The notes: generated by a model not told the origin, from the sequence alone. A DNA stretch of 64,000 nucleotides from Salinilacustrithrix flava (GCA_024128875.1 JAMYFF010000010.1:1-64000); one strand, 5' to 3'. Shown: positions 8,288-19,000, counted from the first letter of the stretch. Numbers and translations: made by a program.

Positions 8288-9211
8288 TCAGCCCTTGACC
8301 GCACCGGCGGTCAGGCCTCGGATCAGGTGACGTTGGAAGAAGATGAGGATGGCGAGGATCGGCAGGGCGGCGATGATGGCGGCCGCGAAGCCCAGGTTGA
8401 GCTGGTTGATGTTCTCGCTCGCGAACTTCGGCAGCGCGATCTGGATCGTGTCCCACGCCTCGCGCGTGATGATCGAGCGGGGCCACAGGTACTGGTTCCA
8501 CGCCGACAGGAACGAGATCACCGTGAACGAGGCGATGATCGGCCGGGTGACGGGCACGGCCACGTGCCAGAGGAACCCGAGGTGGCCGTAGCCGTCGAGC
8601 TCGGCGGCGTCGCGCAGGTCGTCGGGGATGCCGAGGAAGCCCTGGCGGATGAGGAAGGTGCCGAACGCGGCGGCGAGGAACGGCGCGGTGAGGCCCTGGA
8701 AGGAGTTGAACCAGCCGAGCGTCCGGATGGTCTCCACGTTGGCGATGAGCGTCACCTCGATCGGCAGCATCAGCGTCGCCATGAAGCCCATGAACGCGAG
8801 CCGGCGGAACGGGAACCGCAGGAACGCGAACGCGTAGGCGGCCAGCACCGAGGTGACGACCTGCGCGGTGGCAATGATGATCGTCATGCCCGCCGAGGTC
8901 AGCAGGCGGCGGTCGAGGTCACCCTGGCGGAAGGCACGGGAGAACACATCCCACTCGGGCTCCACCGGACGGGGCGGCTGCCCGGCGGTCAGGTAGGCGA
9001 TGGGCTGGGACAGCGCCCGGACCAGGATCATCCAGACCGGGAACAGCACGATCAGCGAGAGCAGGGTCAAGGTGAGGTACCACCCCACCTGCTTGGCGAG
9101 GCGCGCACGACTGCCTGGTCGCGCCGAGGGCGTCCGGGCCGCCGGCACGTCGCCGAGGCCCGGCGTGGTGGGCGCCACGACCACGTCGTCGTCCGTCGTC
9201 GGCTCGCTCAT
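8288..9211 (-). CDS. ugpE: ABC importer permease, UgpE/MalG type
   Basis: A 307-residue inner-membrane permease with about six transmembrane helices after a roughly 45-residue cytoplasmic N-terminus. The ATPase-contact EAA loop reads DAAELDGYGHLGFLWHVAVP, and the C-terminus LIRGLTAGAVKG is typical of MalG-type subunits. It overlaps the upstream permease by four bases (ATGA at 9208-9211). It pairs with UgpA to form the channel driven by UgpC. Confidence 0.9.
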   Translation of the reverse strand: MSEPTTDDDVVVAPTTPGLGDVPAARTPSARPGSRARLAKQVGWYLTLTLLSLIVLFPVWMILVRALSQPIAYLTAGQPPRPVEPEWDVFSRAFRQGDLDRRLLTSAGMTIIIATAQVVTSVLAAYAFAFLRFPFRRLAFMGFMATLMLPIEVTLIANVETIRTLGWFNSFQGLTAPFLAAAFGTFLIRQGFLGIPDDLRDAAELDGYGHLGFLWHVAVPVTRPIIASFTVISFLSAWNQYLWPRSIITREAWDTIQIALPKFASENINQLNLGFAAAIIAALPILAILIFFQRHLIRGLTAGAVKG

Positions 9212-10106
9212 GCCCGGTCGCTCCCGTAGTGCACCCGTCGCTCGAGCAGCAGGAACTGGCCGAGCGCGACGAGGAACGTGATGACGAACAGGCCCACGGC
9301 CATGACCGATCCCTCGCCGACGGCACCGCCCTGCTGCTGCTGGAAGATCTTGAACACCAGCGTCTCGGTCGAGCCGGCCGGGCCGCCGTTGGTGAGGATG
9401 TCGATCTGGGCGAAGGCCTGGAAGGCGAAGACCGTGAGCACCACCACGAGGAACAGCAGGGTGGGGGAGAGCATCGGGAGCGTGACCGTGAAGAACCGCC
9501 TCGTCGGGCTCATGCCGTCCACGGTGGCGGCCTCGTTGATCTCCTCGGGGATGGCCTGCAGGCCGGCGAGCACGATGATGAAGGTGAGCCCGAGGTTCTG
9601 CCAGATGGAGCTGAGCGCGACCCCGAACAGCGCCCGGTCGGGGTCGCGGAGCCAGTCGACCTCGAGGTAGCCGACGGTCGGGTTGATCAGGACCAGCCAG
9701 ACGATGCTGGCCACTGCGACCGACGTCGCCACCGTCGAGGCGAAGATCGTGTGGAAGATCTTGATGCCGCGCAGGCGGCGGTTGGCGGCCACGGCCAGCA
9801 GCACGCCCAGCACCAGTCCGGCGGGCACGGTGTAGAGCACGTACCGGACCGTGATGCTCAGCCCCTCGCGGAACTCGTCGCCGGTGAGCACCTCCACGTA
9901 CTGCTCGGTGCCGACCCAGCGCTGGCGGGTCCGGGTCTGGTTCTGCTGGAAGAACCCCAGGTAGACGATGCGCCCGATGGGATAGAAGAAGAACGCCCCG
10001 AAGACCACGACCGACGGGGCGAGGAAGAGCGCCGCCAGCCCGGCCTCGCGGGTCCGCCGGCGCCGCCACCACGACGGTCGGGCACGGGTCGCCTCGGTGG
10101 CGGACA

Positions 10107-10107
<1 letters not shown>
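9208..10107 (-). CDS. ugpA: ABC importer permease, UgpA/MalF type
   Basis: A 299-residue permease with about six transmembrane helices and the EAA-loop motif NEAATVDGMSPTRRFFTVTLP. The segment FAQIDILTNGGPAGSTETLV is very like UgpA-type subunits, supporting a glycerol-3-phosphate-type system. The start ATG at 10107 overlaps the ATPase stop by one base (TGATG), and its stop overlaps the next permease by four bases, so all are one transcript. Confidence 0.9.
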
Positions 10108-11204
<1,097 letters not shown>

Positions 11205-11231
11205 CGTCGCATCACGCCGCAGAACCTACTG

Positions 11232-11251
11232 CCGGGCGTGACGGCGCCCGG
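11232..11251 (-). terminator. Hairpin after the sulfur operon
   Basis: CCGGGCG (11232-11238) pairs with CGCCCGG (11245-11251) around a six-base loop, immediately after the stop of the DsrE2-like gene and before the ABC ATPase start. There is no clear T run, so it may be a weak terminator or a 3'-end stabiliser. Confidence 0.45.
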
Positions 11252-11719
11252 TCACGTGTAGATGATGTGACCGTCGACCGCCATCTCGTAGAAGTCGCCG
11301 ACGGTGATGATCCCCTCGACCTGCTCGATCAGGTCGTCCTTGGTGAGGCCGAACAGGTCGACGGTGGCCTGGCAGGCGTAGAGCCCGGCGCCGGTGTCGG
11401 AGATCATCTCGATGAACTCGGGGATCGAGGGGATGTCGAGCGCCTCCATCTTGCGCTCCATGTAGTGGGTCATCACCGACGAGACCCCGGGGAGGCCGCC
11501 GGCCCAGGTCGCCATGTGGAGGCCGGGGTTGCCGACCGTCGACATCTTGATGTGCTCGTGGCGCTGCCGGTGCACGGCGTCGAGCCCGAAGAAGGTGAAG
11601 AACAGGTTCGCCTCCATCCCCTCGGCGCGTGCCCCGTTCGCCATGATCAGCGCGGGGTAGATCCCCTCGAGTGATCCCTGGGAGACGATGATCGAGACCT
11701 TGTGGGTGCTCAGGTCCAT
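11252..11719 (-). CDS. DsrE/DsrF-family sulfur carrier (DsrE2-like)
   Basis: A 155-residue protein. Around residues 115-135 the segment LYACQATVDLFGLTKDDLIE matches the conserved cysteine region of DsrE2 proteins, where the cysteine carries sulfane sulfur. The N-terminal SIIVSQGSLEGIYPALIMAN fits the family's nucleotide-fold-like strand-helix start. The ATG at 11719 was chosen because the open frame upstream runs into the previous gene. It lies 32 bases after the DsrC-like gene and ends the operon SQR-DsrC-DsrE2, which suggests passing of sulfur released by SQR to cytoplasmic carriers (inference). Confidence 0.85.
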   Translation of the reverse strand: MDLSTHKVSIIVSQGSLEGIYPALIMANGARAEGMEANLFFTFFGLDAVHRQRHEHIKMSTVGNPGLHMATWAGGLPGVSSVMTHYMERKMEALDIPSIPEFIEMISDTGAGLYACQATVDLFGLTKDDLIEQVEGIITVGDFYEMAVDGHIIYT

Positions 11720-11751
11720 GGTGGTTCCGTCCTCTGGTTCGTCTGACGTCG

Positions 11752-12069
11752 CTAGATGCAGCCCTTGGGCTTGGGGATCCCGGCGATGCGGGCGGCGATC
11801 TTGGCCGGGCCCTTGGGGAACAGCTGGTAGAGCTCCTTGACCGACACCCCGGAGGTCTTGCCGAGGGCTCGCACCGTCGGCCCGGTGCCGTTGGCGAAGT
11901 ACTCCTGGCGCATGAAGCGGATGACCTGCCAGTGCTTGTCGTCCAGCTCGTGGATGTCCTCGTTGGCGGCCAGCTCGGGGACCATGTCCTCGGTCCACTG
12001 CTCGGGGTCCTCGAAGAAGCCCTCGTCGTTCAGCTCGACCTGGCTGCCGGCGATGGTTGCGGTGGTCAT
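11752..12069 (-). CDS. DsrC/TusE-family sulfur-transfer protein
   Basis: A 105-residue cytoplasmic protein. The family core is clear: the acidic N-terminal GFFEDPEQWTEDM, the central DKHWQVIRFMRQEY and the helix VKELYQLFPKGPAKIAARIAG. It ends PKGCI, with the penultimate-type cysteine that carries persulfide. The second upstream cysteine of true DsrC (needed for the trisulfide cycle with DsrAB) is not evident, so a TusE-like or DsrC-like single-cysteine role is more likely. No dsrAB genes are in the window. It sits 20 bases downstream of the SQR gene. Confidence 0.88.
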   Translation of the reverse strand: MTTATIAGSQVELNDEGFFEDPEQWTEDMVPELAANEDIHELDDKHWQVIRFMRQEYFANGTGPTVRALGKTSGVSVKELYQLFPKGPAKIAARIAGIPKPKGCI

Positions 12070-12089
12070 TTCGGTGCTCTCCTCGGTGC

Positions 12090-13325
12090 TCAGTCGATGT
12101 GCTTGCCGGCGCGGGGCATGTCGGCCCCGACGCCGGGGATGTCCCGGCCGGGAAGGAGGCTGTGCCAGTAGAACCACTGGAACATCAGCTTCCCGAGGTG
12201 GTTGAGCCGCGACTCCTTGAGCAGCGGCAGGCCCACCGGGCCGGGGTAGTGCCCCTCCACGGGCTCCTGCTCGTAGTTGAAGTCGATGAGCAGGGCCTTG
12301 TCGAAGCCGGTCTCGATGAAGCAGTTGGCGTGCCCGTCGAAGCTCGCGTCGAGGGGCTCGCCGCGGAGGAAGCGGGTGATGTTCTCGACCAGCACCTCCC
12401 CCTCGAAGTGGCTCACCGAACCGGCCTTGGACGCCGGGAGGTTGGCGGCGTCGCCGATGGCGAAGATCTCCGGCGCCACCTTCGACTGCAGGGTGTGCGG
12501 ATCGGTCTCGACGAAGTCCAGGGCGTCCCCGAGGCCGGGGGAGCGACCCACGTACTCGGCACCCGAATGCACCGGGATCACCACGGCGAGGTCGAAGGGG
12601 ACCTCCCGCTCGTCGAAGCCGACGAGCTTCCCCGCCGACCCGTCGACCTCGCCCGTGTTGAACTCGGTGACCAGCTCGACGCCCTTGTCCTCCAGCATCC
12701 CGCCGAGCATCGAGGCCGCCCGTGGCTTGGTGAACGCGGCGTCGAGCGGCGTCACCAGGGTGAGCTGCACCCGGTCGCGGATCCCGCGCTCGTGGAAGTA
12801 CCAGTCGGCCAGGAAGCAGAACTCGAGCGGCGCCACCGGGCACTTGATCGGCATGTCGACCACGTTGACCACGATCCGACCGCCCTGGAAGTCCCGCAGG
12901 GCCTGCTCGAGCCCGGTGGCGCCGGGCAGGTCGTAGAAGGTGAAGACCTTCTCCATCCAGCCCGGACCGGTGAGGCCGTCGGTCTCGTCGGGCACGAGCC
13001 GGGCGCCGGTGGCGATCACCAGCACGTCGTAGGGGAGCTCGCGACCACCCGCCAGGACGACCCGGTGGCCGTCGACGTCGACGCGGTCGATGTCGGACTC
13101 GACGAAGTCGATCCCCTTCTTGAGCTGCCGGTGGCGGGGTCGGATGAGGTCCTCGCCGTGGGCGAGCCCGAACGGCAGGAACAGCAGGCCGGGCTGGTAC
13201 ACGTGCTCCCGGTCCTGGTCCACCACCGTGATGGCGAGCTCGCCTCTGGAGAACTGCTTGCGCAGGCGGTTCGCTGTCAGCGTCCCACCGGTGCCCCCGC
13301 CCAGGATCACGACGTTCTCGGTCAT
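12090..13325 (-). CDS. sqr: Sulfide:quinone oxidoreductase-like flavoprotein
   Basis: A 411-residue FAD-dependent oxidoreductase. It starts with the dinucleotide-binding motif VVILGGGTGGTLTANRL and has the second FAD motif APEIFAIGDAANLPAS near residue 300. Two cysteines sit where SQR has its redox pair: IKCPVAPLEFC (about residue 165) and HANCFIETG (about residue 345). Likely reaction: sulfide to polysulfide or sulfane sulfur, with electrons to quinone, at the cytoplasmic membrane surface. The last 40 residues are hydrophobic and amphipathic, as in membrane-attached SQR. It is the first gene of the operon with the DsrC- and DsrE2-like carriers, which supports the sulfur assignment over a generic NADH dehydrogenase. 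Confidence 0.85.
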   Translation of the reverse strand: MTENVVILGGGTGGTLTANRLRKQFSRGELAITVVDQDREHVYQPGLLFLPFGLAHGEDLIRPRHRQLKKGIDFVESDIDRVDVDGHRVVLAGGRELPYDVLVIATGARLVPDETDGLTGPGWMEKVFTFYDLPGATGLEQALRDFQGGRIVVNVVDMPIKCPVAPLEFCFLADWYFHERGIRDRVQLTLVTPLDAAFTKPRAASMLGGMLEDKGVELVTEFNTGEVDGSAGKLVGFDEREVPFDLAVVIPVHSGAEYVGRSPGLGDALDFVETDPHTLQSKVAPEIFAIGDAANLPASKAGSVSHFEGEVLVENITRFLRGEPLDASFDGHANCFIETGFDKALLIDFNYEQEPVEGHYPGPVGLPLLKESRLNHLGKLMFQWFYWHSLLPGRDIPGVGADMPRAGKHID

Positions 13326-13404
13326 GCCCGAACTGTGCGACCGCCGCTCCCGGTTCAGCCAGGGTCCTCGGTCACCAGATACCCCGGGCGGTATGTCACC
13401 CGGA

Positions 13405-13875
13405 TCAGTCTCGGCCGCGGTGGGCCAGCGCCCGCTGGATCTCCCGGTCGGCGTCGCGCTCGGCTTCGACGGCGCGCTTGTCATGCAGCTTGCGCCCCTT
13501 GCCGACGCCCAGCTCGACCTTGGCCTTGCCGTCCTTGAAGTACAGCGAGAGGGGGACGATGGAGACCCGTTCGAGGTCCACCATCGTCCGCAGCCGGTCC
13601 AGCTCGCGCCGGTGCAGGAGCAGCTTGCGGTGCCGGTCGGGGTCGTGGCCGCTGTGGTCCTGGGAGAAGAGGTAGGGCGCGATGTGCACGCCCTGCAGCC
13701 ACGCCTCGTTGCCCTCGAAGCGGACGTAGCCGTCGGCGATCTGCACCGTGGCCTCCCGCAGCGACTTCACCTCGGAGCCGTGCAGGACGATGCCGGCCTC
13801 CAGGGTCTCGGTGATGTCGTAGTTGCGGCGGGCGCGGCGGTTCGCCGCGATGAGGGTGGTGTCGGCAGCGGGCAT
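13405..13875 (-). CDS. smpB: SsrA-binding protein SmpB
   Basis: A 156-residue RNA-binding protein needed for tmRNA action. Family motifs are clear: ANRRARRNYDI at the N-terminus, ETLEAGIVLHGSEVKSLRE, the segment ADGYVRFEGNEAWLQGVHIA, and the C-terminal basic tail GKGRKLHDKRA. Length is normal. It acts with the ssrA RNA at 5298-5687, an unusually close pairing about 8 kb apart. It is alone on the minus strand, diverging from the carboxypeptidase gene. Confidence 0.97.
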   Translation of the reverse strand: MPAADTTLIAANRRARRNYDITETLEAGIVLHGSEVKSLREATVQIADGYVRFEGNEAWLQGVHIAPYLFSQDHSGHDPDRHRKLLLHRRELDRLRTMVDLERVSIVPLSLYFKDGKAKVELGVGKGRKLHDKRAVEAERDADREIQRALAHRGRD

Positions 13876-13941
13876 GGCGTCCGCGACGCTACCGGCACCC
13901 TCCCGGTCCGGGTCGATCCGGTTGCCTAGCGTGTCGGCGCG

Positions 13942-14850
13942 ATGCAGCCCTACCCGCCGCGACGACCGGGCCCCCGGCCGAACTACGCCCTCCGCCGCCT
14001 GGTGGCCGCCACCGGGGTGCTGCTGGTCGTGTTCCTGGTCTGGAACATCGTGGGCGCGCTCACCGGCGGGGACGACTCGGGCACGGCCCTGACGCCCACC
14101 ACCCAACCGACCACGACGACCGTGCCGCTCCAGGCCCCGCCGCCCTGCACCCACCCGGAGCAGTCCGAACCCACCGCCTACGACCGCACCGACGACTGGT
14201 ACCGCACCCTGGTCGATCCGATGCGCGCCGTCCCCGAGCAGTACGAGCCGCCGGACCTGGTCCCGGCATCGGAGGCCGGCTACAGCGCCGAGTACCGCGT
14301 CCGCGCCTTGGTCGTGGAGGACCTGAACGCCATGCGCAACGCCTTGATCACCGAGGGCCTGCCCGAGGTCGCCCTCCTCGCCGGGCACCGCTCCATCGCC
14401 GACCAGCAGCGGCTCTTCGACGCCCGGGTCGCCGAGCTCGGGCGCGAGGCCGCGGTCGAGGGCACCGCACGTGGCGGTCACAGCGAGCACCACCTCGGCA
14501 CCACGATCGACGTGCGCCCGATCGGGCAGACCGACGTGGACCAGGCGTTCGGGGAGACGCCCACCGGCCAGTGGCTGGCGGAGAACTCCTGGCAGTACGG
14601 CTTCGTGCTGTCGTACCCCGCCGGCGCCGAGGACGTCACCTGCTACAAGTACGAGCCCTGGCACTTCCGCTACCTCGGGCGGGACCTCGCCGGACGGGTG
14701 CAGGCCTCGGGGCTCACGCTGCGGGAGTACCTGTGGCACTGGGAGGTCACCGGCACCGAGCCCGGGCAGTCGCCCGCGGCGCCCGCGCCGCCGCTGCCGA
14801 CCACCTCGGTCCCGGTCGAGACCACGCTGGCCGAGGGCGAGGGCGGATAG
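13942..14850 (+). CDS. D-alanyl-D-alanine carboxypeptidase, VanY/M15B family
   Basis: A 302-residue membrane-anchored peptidase. After a basic N-terminus, one transmembrane helix (about residues 19-40, LVAATGVLLVVFLVWNIVGA) puts the catalytic domain outside, followed by a Thr/Pro linker. The zinc ligands are in SEHHLGTTIDV (SxHxxGxAxD type, about residue 180) and EPWHFRYLG (about 243). It trims the terminal D-Ala of peptidoglycan stem peptides. The C-terminus is a Pro/Thr-rich tail. The JAMM gene starts 11 bases downstream, so the two may be co-transcribed. Confidence 0.88.
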   Translation: MQPYPPRRPGPRPNYALRRLVAATGVLLVVFLVWNIVGALTGGDDSGTALTPTTQPTTTTVPLQAPPPCTHPEQSEPTAYDRTDDWYRTLVDPMRAVPEQYEPPDLVPASEAGYSAEYRVRALVVEDLNAMRNALITEGLPEVALLAGHRSIADQQRLFDARVAELGREAAVEGTARGGHSEHHLGTTIDVRPIGQTDVDQAFGETPTGQWLAENSWQYGFVLSYPAGAEDVTCYKYEPWHFRYLGRDLAGRVQASGLTLREYLWHWEVTGTEPGQSPAAPAPPLPTTSVPVETTLAEGEGG

Positions 14851-14861
14851 GTTCGCCCGCC

Positions 14862-15266
14862 GTGCTGCGCCTCAGTGCCTCCGCCTACGCCGCCATCGTC
14901 GGCCACGCCTACGACGGCCTCCCCGACGAGGCCTGCGGGCTGCTCCTCGGTGACCCTGCCCGGGACGTGGCGCCGATCTTCCACCCGACGGCGAACGCAG
15001 CCCGGTCCTCCCGCGTGTACAGCATCGGGCCCCGGGACTTCCTCGATGCCGACGACGCCGCGGCCGAGGCGGGGCTCGCCGTCATCGGCGTCGTGCACAG
15101 CCACACCCACACCGACGCCTACCCCTCGCCCACGGACATCGCCCAGGCGCCGGACCCGGACTGGCACTACGTGATCGTGTCCCTGCGCGACGACGCGCCG
15201 GTCCTGCGCAGCTACCGCATCGTCGACGGCACCGTCAGCGAGGAGCCCGTCGGCGTCGTGCGCTGA
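14862..15266 (+). CDS. JAMM/MPN-domain metalloprotease (Mec-like)
   Basis: A 134-residue protein consisting of one JAMM domain. The upstream glutamate is in LPDEACGLLLGD (about residue 20). The zinc motif HSHTHTDAYPSPTD (about residues 78-91) fits HxH-x10-D. This architecture matches Mec of mycobacteria, which removes a residue from the cysteine adduct of the sulfur carrier CysO in the OPS-dependent cysteine route. Position just upstream of cysM supports that. However, no CysO (ThiS-like) gene lies between them: only 94 bases separate the two. The start is GTG 14862. Confidence 0.85.
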   Translation: MLRLSASAYAAIVGHAYDGLPDEACGLLLGDPARDVAPIFHPTANAARSSRVYSIGPRDFLDADDAAAEAGLAVIGVVHSHTHTDAYPSPTDIAQAPDPDWHYVIVSLRDDAPVLRSYRIVDGTVSEEPVGVVR

Positions 15267-15308
15267 GGATGTGCCGCTGATCGGGAACATCGGACGGTGG
15301 ATACATTG

Positions 15309-15325
15309 TTGACCCACGCGGTCAA
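15309..15325. promoter_or_regulatory. Perfect palindrome upstream of cysM
   Basis: TTGACC (15309-15314), five bases, GGTCAA (15320-15325): a perfect inverted repeat 35 bases before the cysM ATG. Its size and symmetry suit a dimeric repressor (TetR- or Rrf2-like), and TTGACC could also act as a -35 box. Regulator unknown. Confidence 0.4.
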
Positions 15326-15360
15326 CTTTCCACGCCACCACTCCAGGAGCTCAGGCGACC

Positions 15361-16308
15361 ATGGCAGTCTTCGACTCGGTCCTCGACATGATCGGGAACA
15401 CCCCCATCGTCGACTGCAGCGCGCTCAGCCCGAACCCCGACGTGCGCATCCTCGGCAAGATGGAGGGCCAGAACCCGGCCGGCTCCGTGAAGGACCGGAT
15501 CGCGCTCGCGATGATCGAGGAGGCCGAGGCCGACGGCACGCTGACACCGGGCAAGACGATCATCGAGCCCTCCTCGGGCAACACCGGCATCGCCCTGGCG
15601 ATGATCGCCCGGATGAAGGGCTACCCGATCAAGATCGTGCTGCCCGAGAACGTCTCCATCGAGCGCCGTCAGCTGCTCGAGATCTACGGCGCCGAGATCA
15701 TCATGAGCCCGGGGGCCGAGGGCTCCAACGGGGCCGTGGCCCGGGCCCGCAAGCTGGCCGACGAGCACCCGGAGTGGGCGTTCCTCTACCAGTACGCGAA
15801 CGAGGCCAACCCGCTGGCCCACTACCGCACCACAGGCCCCGAGATCTGGGCCGACGTCCCCGAGATCACCCACTTCGTCGCCGGCCTCGGCACCAGCGGC
15901 ACGCTCATGGGCGTGGGCCGGTTCCTCAAGGAGCAGGACCCCGACATCAAGGTGATCGCCATCGAGCCCCCACTGGGGGAGCGCGTCGAGGGCCTCCGCA
16001 ACCTGGACGAGGGCTACATCCCGCCGGTCTTCGAGAAGTGGGGCGGCGCCGAGCTGCTCGACCGCAAGCGCATCGTGCGCCCCCGCGAGTCCATCGAGTG
16101 GACCCGGCGACTCTCCGAGATCGGCATCTTCTCCGGCATCTCCGCCGGCGCGGCCCTGGCCGGCGCGGTCAAGGTGGCCGGCGAGATCGAGTCGGGGACC
16201 ATCGTGTTCGTGGTGTGCGACTACGGGTGGAAGTACATCTCCACGGGTGCCTGGACCGACGATCTCGACGAGGTCGTGGAGCGCGCCGAGCGGATCATCT
16301 ACTTCTGA
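15361..16308 (+). CDS. cysM: Cysteine synthase CysM, O-phosphoserine-type candidate
   Basis: A 315-residue PLP enzyme that makes cysteine. The PLP lysine is in NPAGSVKDR (Lys 44), the substrate loop in PSSGNTGIALAM and the phosphate-binding loop in GLGTSGTLMG. The segments PENVSIERRQLLEIYGAEI and LRNLDEGYIPPVF resemble the mycobacterial CysM that uses O-phosphoserine and a CysO thiocarboxylate, rather than CysK. Its neighbour is the Mec-like JAMM protease, consistent with that route. AGGAG lies about 14 bases before ATG 15361. A perfect palindrome upstream suggests repression control. Confidence 0.9.
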   Translation: MAVFDSVLDMIGNTPIVDCSALSPNPDVRILGKMEGQNPAGSVKDRIALAMIEEAEADGTLTPGKTIIEPSSGNTGIALAMIARMKGYPIKIVLPENVSIERRQLLEIYGAEIIMSPGAEGSNGAVARARKLADEHPEWAFLYQYANEANPLAHYRTTGPEIWADVPEITHFVAGLGTSGTLMGVGRFLKEQDPDIKVIAIEPPLGERVEGLRNLDEGYIPPVFEKWGGAELLDRKRIVRPRESIEWTRRLSEIGIFSGISAGAALAGAVKVAGEIESGTIVFVVCDYGWKYISTGAWTDDLDEVVERAERIIYF

Positions 16309-16357
16309 TCCGAGATCATCGACTTCTCACCACACGCGGGCCGGAGCCGGTGTACGC

Positions 16358-16371
16358 TGCAAGCGCTTTCA
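16358..16371. promoter_or_regulatory. LacI-family operator, ABC ATPase promoter
   Basis: TGCAAGCGCTTTCA (reverse TGAAAGCGCTTGCA), 27 bases upstream of the GTG start at 16399. It matches the sites at 21922 and 24644, giving a shared TGYAANCGNTTNCA-type consensus with the central CG typical of LacI-family operators. Confidence 0.75.
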
Positions 16372-16398
16372 GCCAGCCGAGCGACAGGGGGAACCGTC

Positions 16399-17571
<1,173 letters not shown>

Positions 17572-17589
17572 ACGGCACACGAGAACGAC

Positions 17590-17619
17590 GACGGGCCCGG
17601 GCAGATGCCCGGGCCCGTC
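17590..17619. terminator. Bidirectional hairpin terminator
   Basis: GACGGGCCCGGGC (17590-17602) pairs with GCCCGGGCCCGTC (17607-17619) around a four-base loop, a perfect 13-bp GC stem. It lies between the convergent ATPase (stop 17571) and permease (stop 17639) genes and can serve both. Confidence 0.8.
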
Positions 17620-17638
17620 TCGCGTCTGGGATCGGGCG

Positions 17639-19000
17639 TCAGCCCTTCACGGACCCGGCCAGCAGGCCTCGGACGAAGTACCGCTGCAGGCTGAAGAACA
17701 CGACGAGGGGAACGCTCATCGTCACGAACGCCGCCGCGGTGAGCACGTGCCAGTCCTGGCCACGTCCGCCGGACAGGTTGGCCAGCCGCATCGTGAGCGG
17801 GTGGGCGTCGGCGTTGCCGCCGAGGAACGTCAGCGCCACCAGGTAGTCGTTCCAGGTCCACAGGAACTGGAAGATGCCGAAGGCGGCCAGCGCCGGCACC
17901 GACAGCGGGACGATGAGCCGCCAGAAGATGGTGTAGTGGTCGGCGCCGTCGATGCGGGCGGCCTCGAAGATGTCCTTGGGCAGGCCGGACACGTAGTTGT
18001 AGAGCAAGAAGATCGCCAGCGGCAGGCCGAAGCCGGTGTGGGTGAGCCACACCGACACCGCCTTGCCGTTGAGATCGAGGTCCGGGAAGATCGTGAAGCT
18101 GCCGATGTGGGCGCCGCCGACGAAGAGCTGCAGCAGCGGGATCAGGGACATCTGCAGCGGCACCGCCATGAGCGACACCACGGCGACGAACAGCCACTTG
18201 CGGCCCGGAAACTCCATCCACGCGAAGGCGTAGGCCGCGAACAGCGCGATGGAGATCGGGATCACCGTGGCCGGCAGCACGATGGCGATCGAGTTCAAGA
18301 ACGCCTCGAACATGTTGGGAGCCGAGCTGCCGCCGGACTCGAGGACGATCCGGTAGTTGTCGATCGTCAGCTGGGGGTTGGTGAAGATCGTCCACCAGCC
18401 CTCCGTCTTCACCGCCCGTTCGGCTCGGAACGATGACAGCAGCAGGCCGATGGTCGGCAGCGACCACACCGCCACGATCGACCACAGGGCCACGGTGCGG
18501 CCGGCACCGGACATCCGGTCGGCCGGGAAGTCCTTCTCCACGGCCGGCGAGCGCAGGAACCACACCATCGCCAGGGCGGCGGCGAGCAGCGCGATGGAGA
18601 TCGCGTACGGCGCGATGTCGCTACCGCTGGCGACGGCCGACAGGACGCCGAAGATGGCGATCGCCAGGGCGTGGACCCCGTAGGTGGCGATCATCGCCGG
18701 CTGTGCCCACGACACCCGCTTGAGCAGGAGCAGCCCGCCGACGGCGGACCAGGCCCCGAGGACCATGACGGCCAGGCCGCCCACGGTCAGGGTGGCGATC
18801 TCGTCGGACAGGCCGAAGAGGAACCAGTCCATCCCCCAGATGAACGCGATGGCCCCGCCGACCATGGAGGCGATGGCGAGGATCGTGGTGGTTCGGGACC
18901 TGGGCCCCCGCGGCGGCAGCCCGCTCTCGACGCCGTGCTCCCGGGGGTCGTCGCCCTCCGGCTCCAGGCGTCGGCCCGGCTCGCTCTGGATCGCGCTCAC
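17639..19000 (-). CDS. aglG: Alpha-glucoside ABC permease, MalG/AglG type, with extra N-terminal helices
   Basis: A 453-residue permease, about 150 residues longer than typical MalG subunits. The canonical part starts near residue 165 (TVALWSIVAVWSLPTIGLLL), with the EAA loop EAARIDGADHYTIFWRLIVP and the C-terminus RYFVRGLLAGSVKG. Before it are about four additional hydrophobic helices (around residues 38-62, 66-92, 96-120 and 126-148) of unknown purpose. It overlaps the upstream permease by four bases (18997-19000). With the AglF-like subunit, the binding protein and the ATPase at 16399 it should form the importer. Confidence 0.88.
   Translation of the reverse strand: MSAIQSEPGRRLEPEGDDPREHGVESGLPPRGPRSRTTTILAIASMVGGAIAFIWGMDWFLFGLSDEIATLTVGGLAVMVLGAWSAVGGLLLLKRVSWAQPAMIATYGVHALAIAIFGVLSAVASGSDIAPYAISIALLAAALAMVWFLRSPAVEKDFPADRMSGAGRTVALWSIVAVWSLPTIGLLLSSFRAERAVKTEGWWTIFTNPQLTIDNYRIVLESGGSSAPNMFEAFLNSIAIVLPATVIPISIALFAAYAFAWMEFPGRKWLFVAVVSLMAVPLQMSLIPLLQLFVGGAHIGSFTIFPDLDLNGKAVSVWLTHTGFGLPLAIFLLYNYVSGLPKDIFEAARIDGADHYTIFWRLIVPLSVPALAAFGIFQFLWTWNDYLVALTFLGGNADAHPLTMRLANLSGGRGQDWHVLTAAAFVTMSVPLVVFFSLQRYFVRGLLAGSVKG

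Noticed and set aside
15267..15360. A hidden cysO gene between the JAMM protease and cysM
   Set aside because: The gap is 94 bases and has no ThiS-like frame ending in Gly-Gly.
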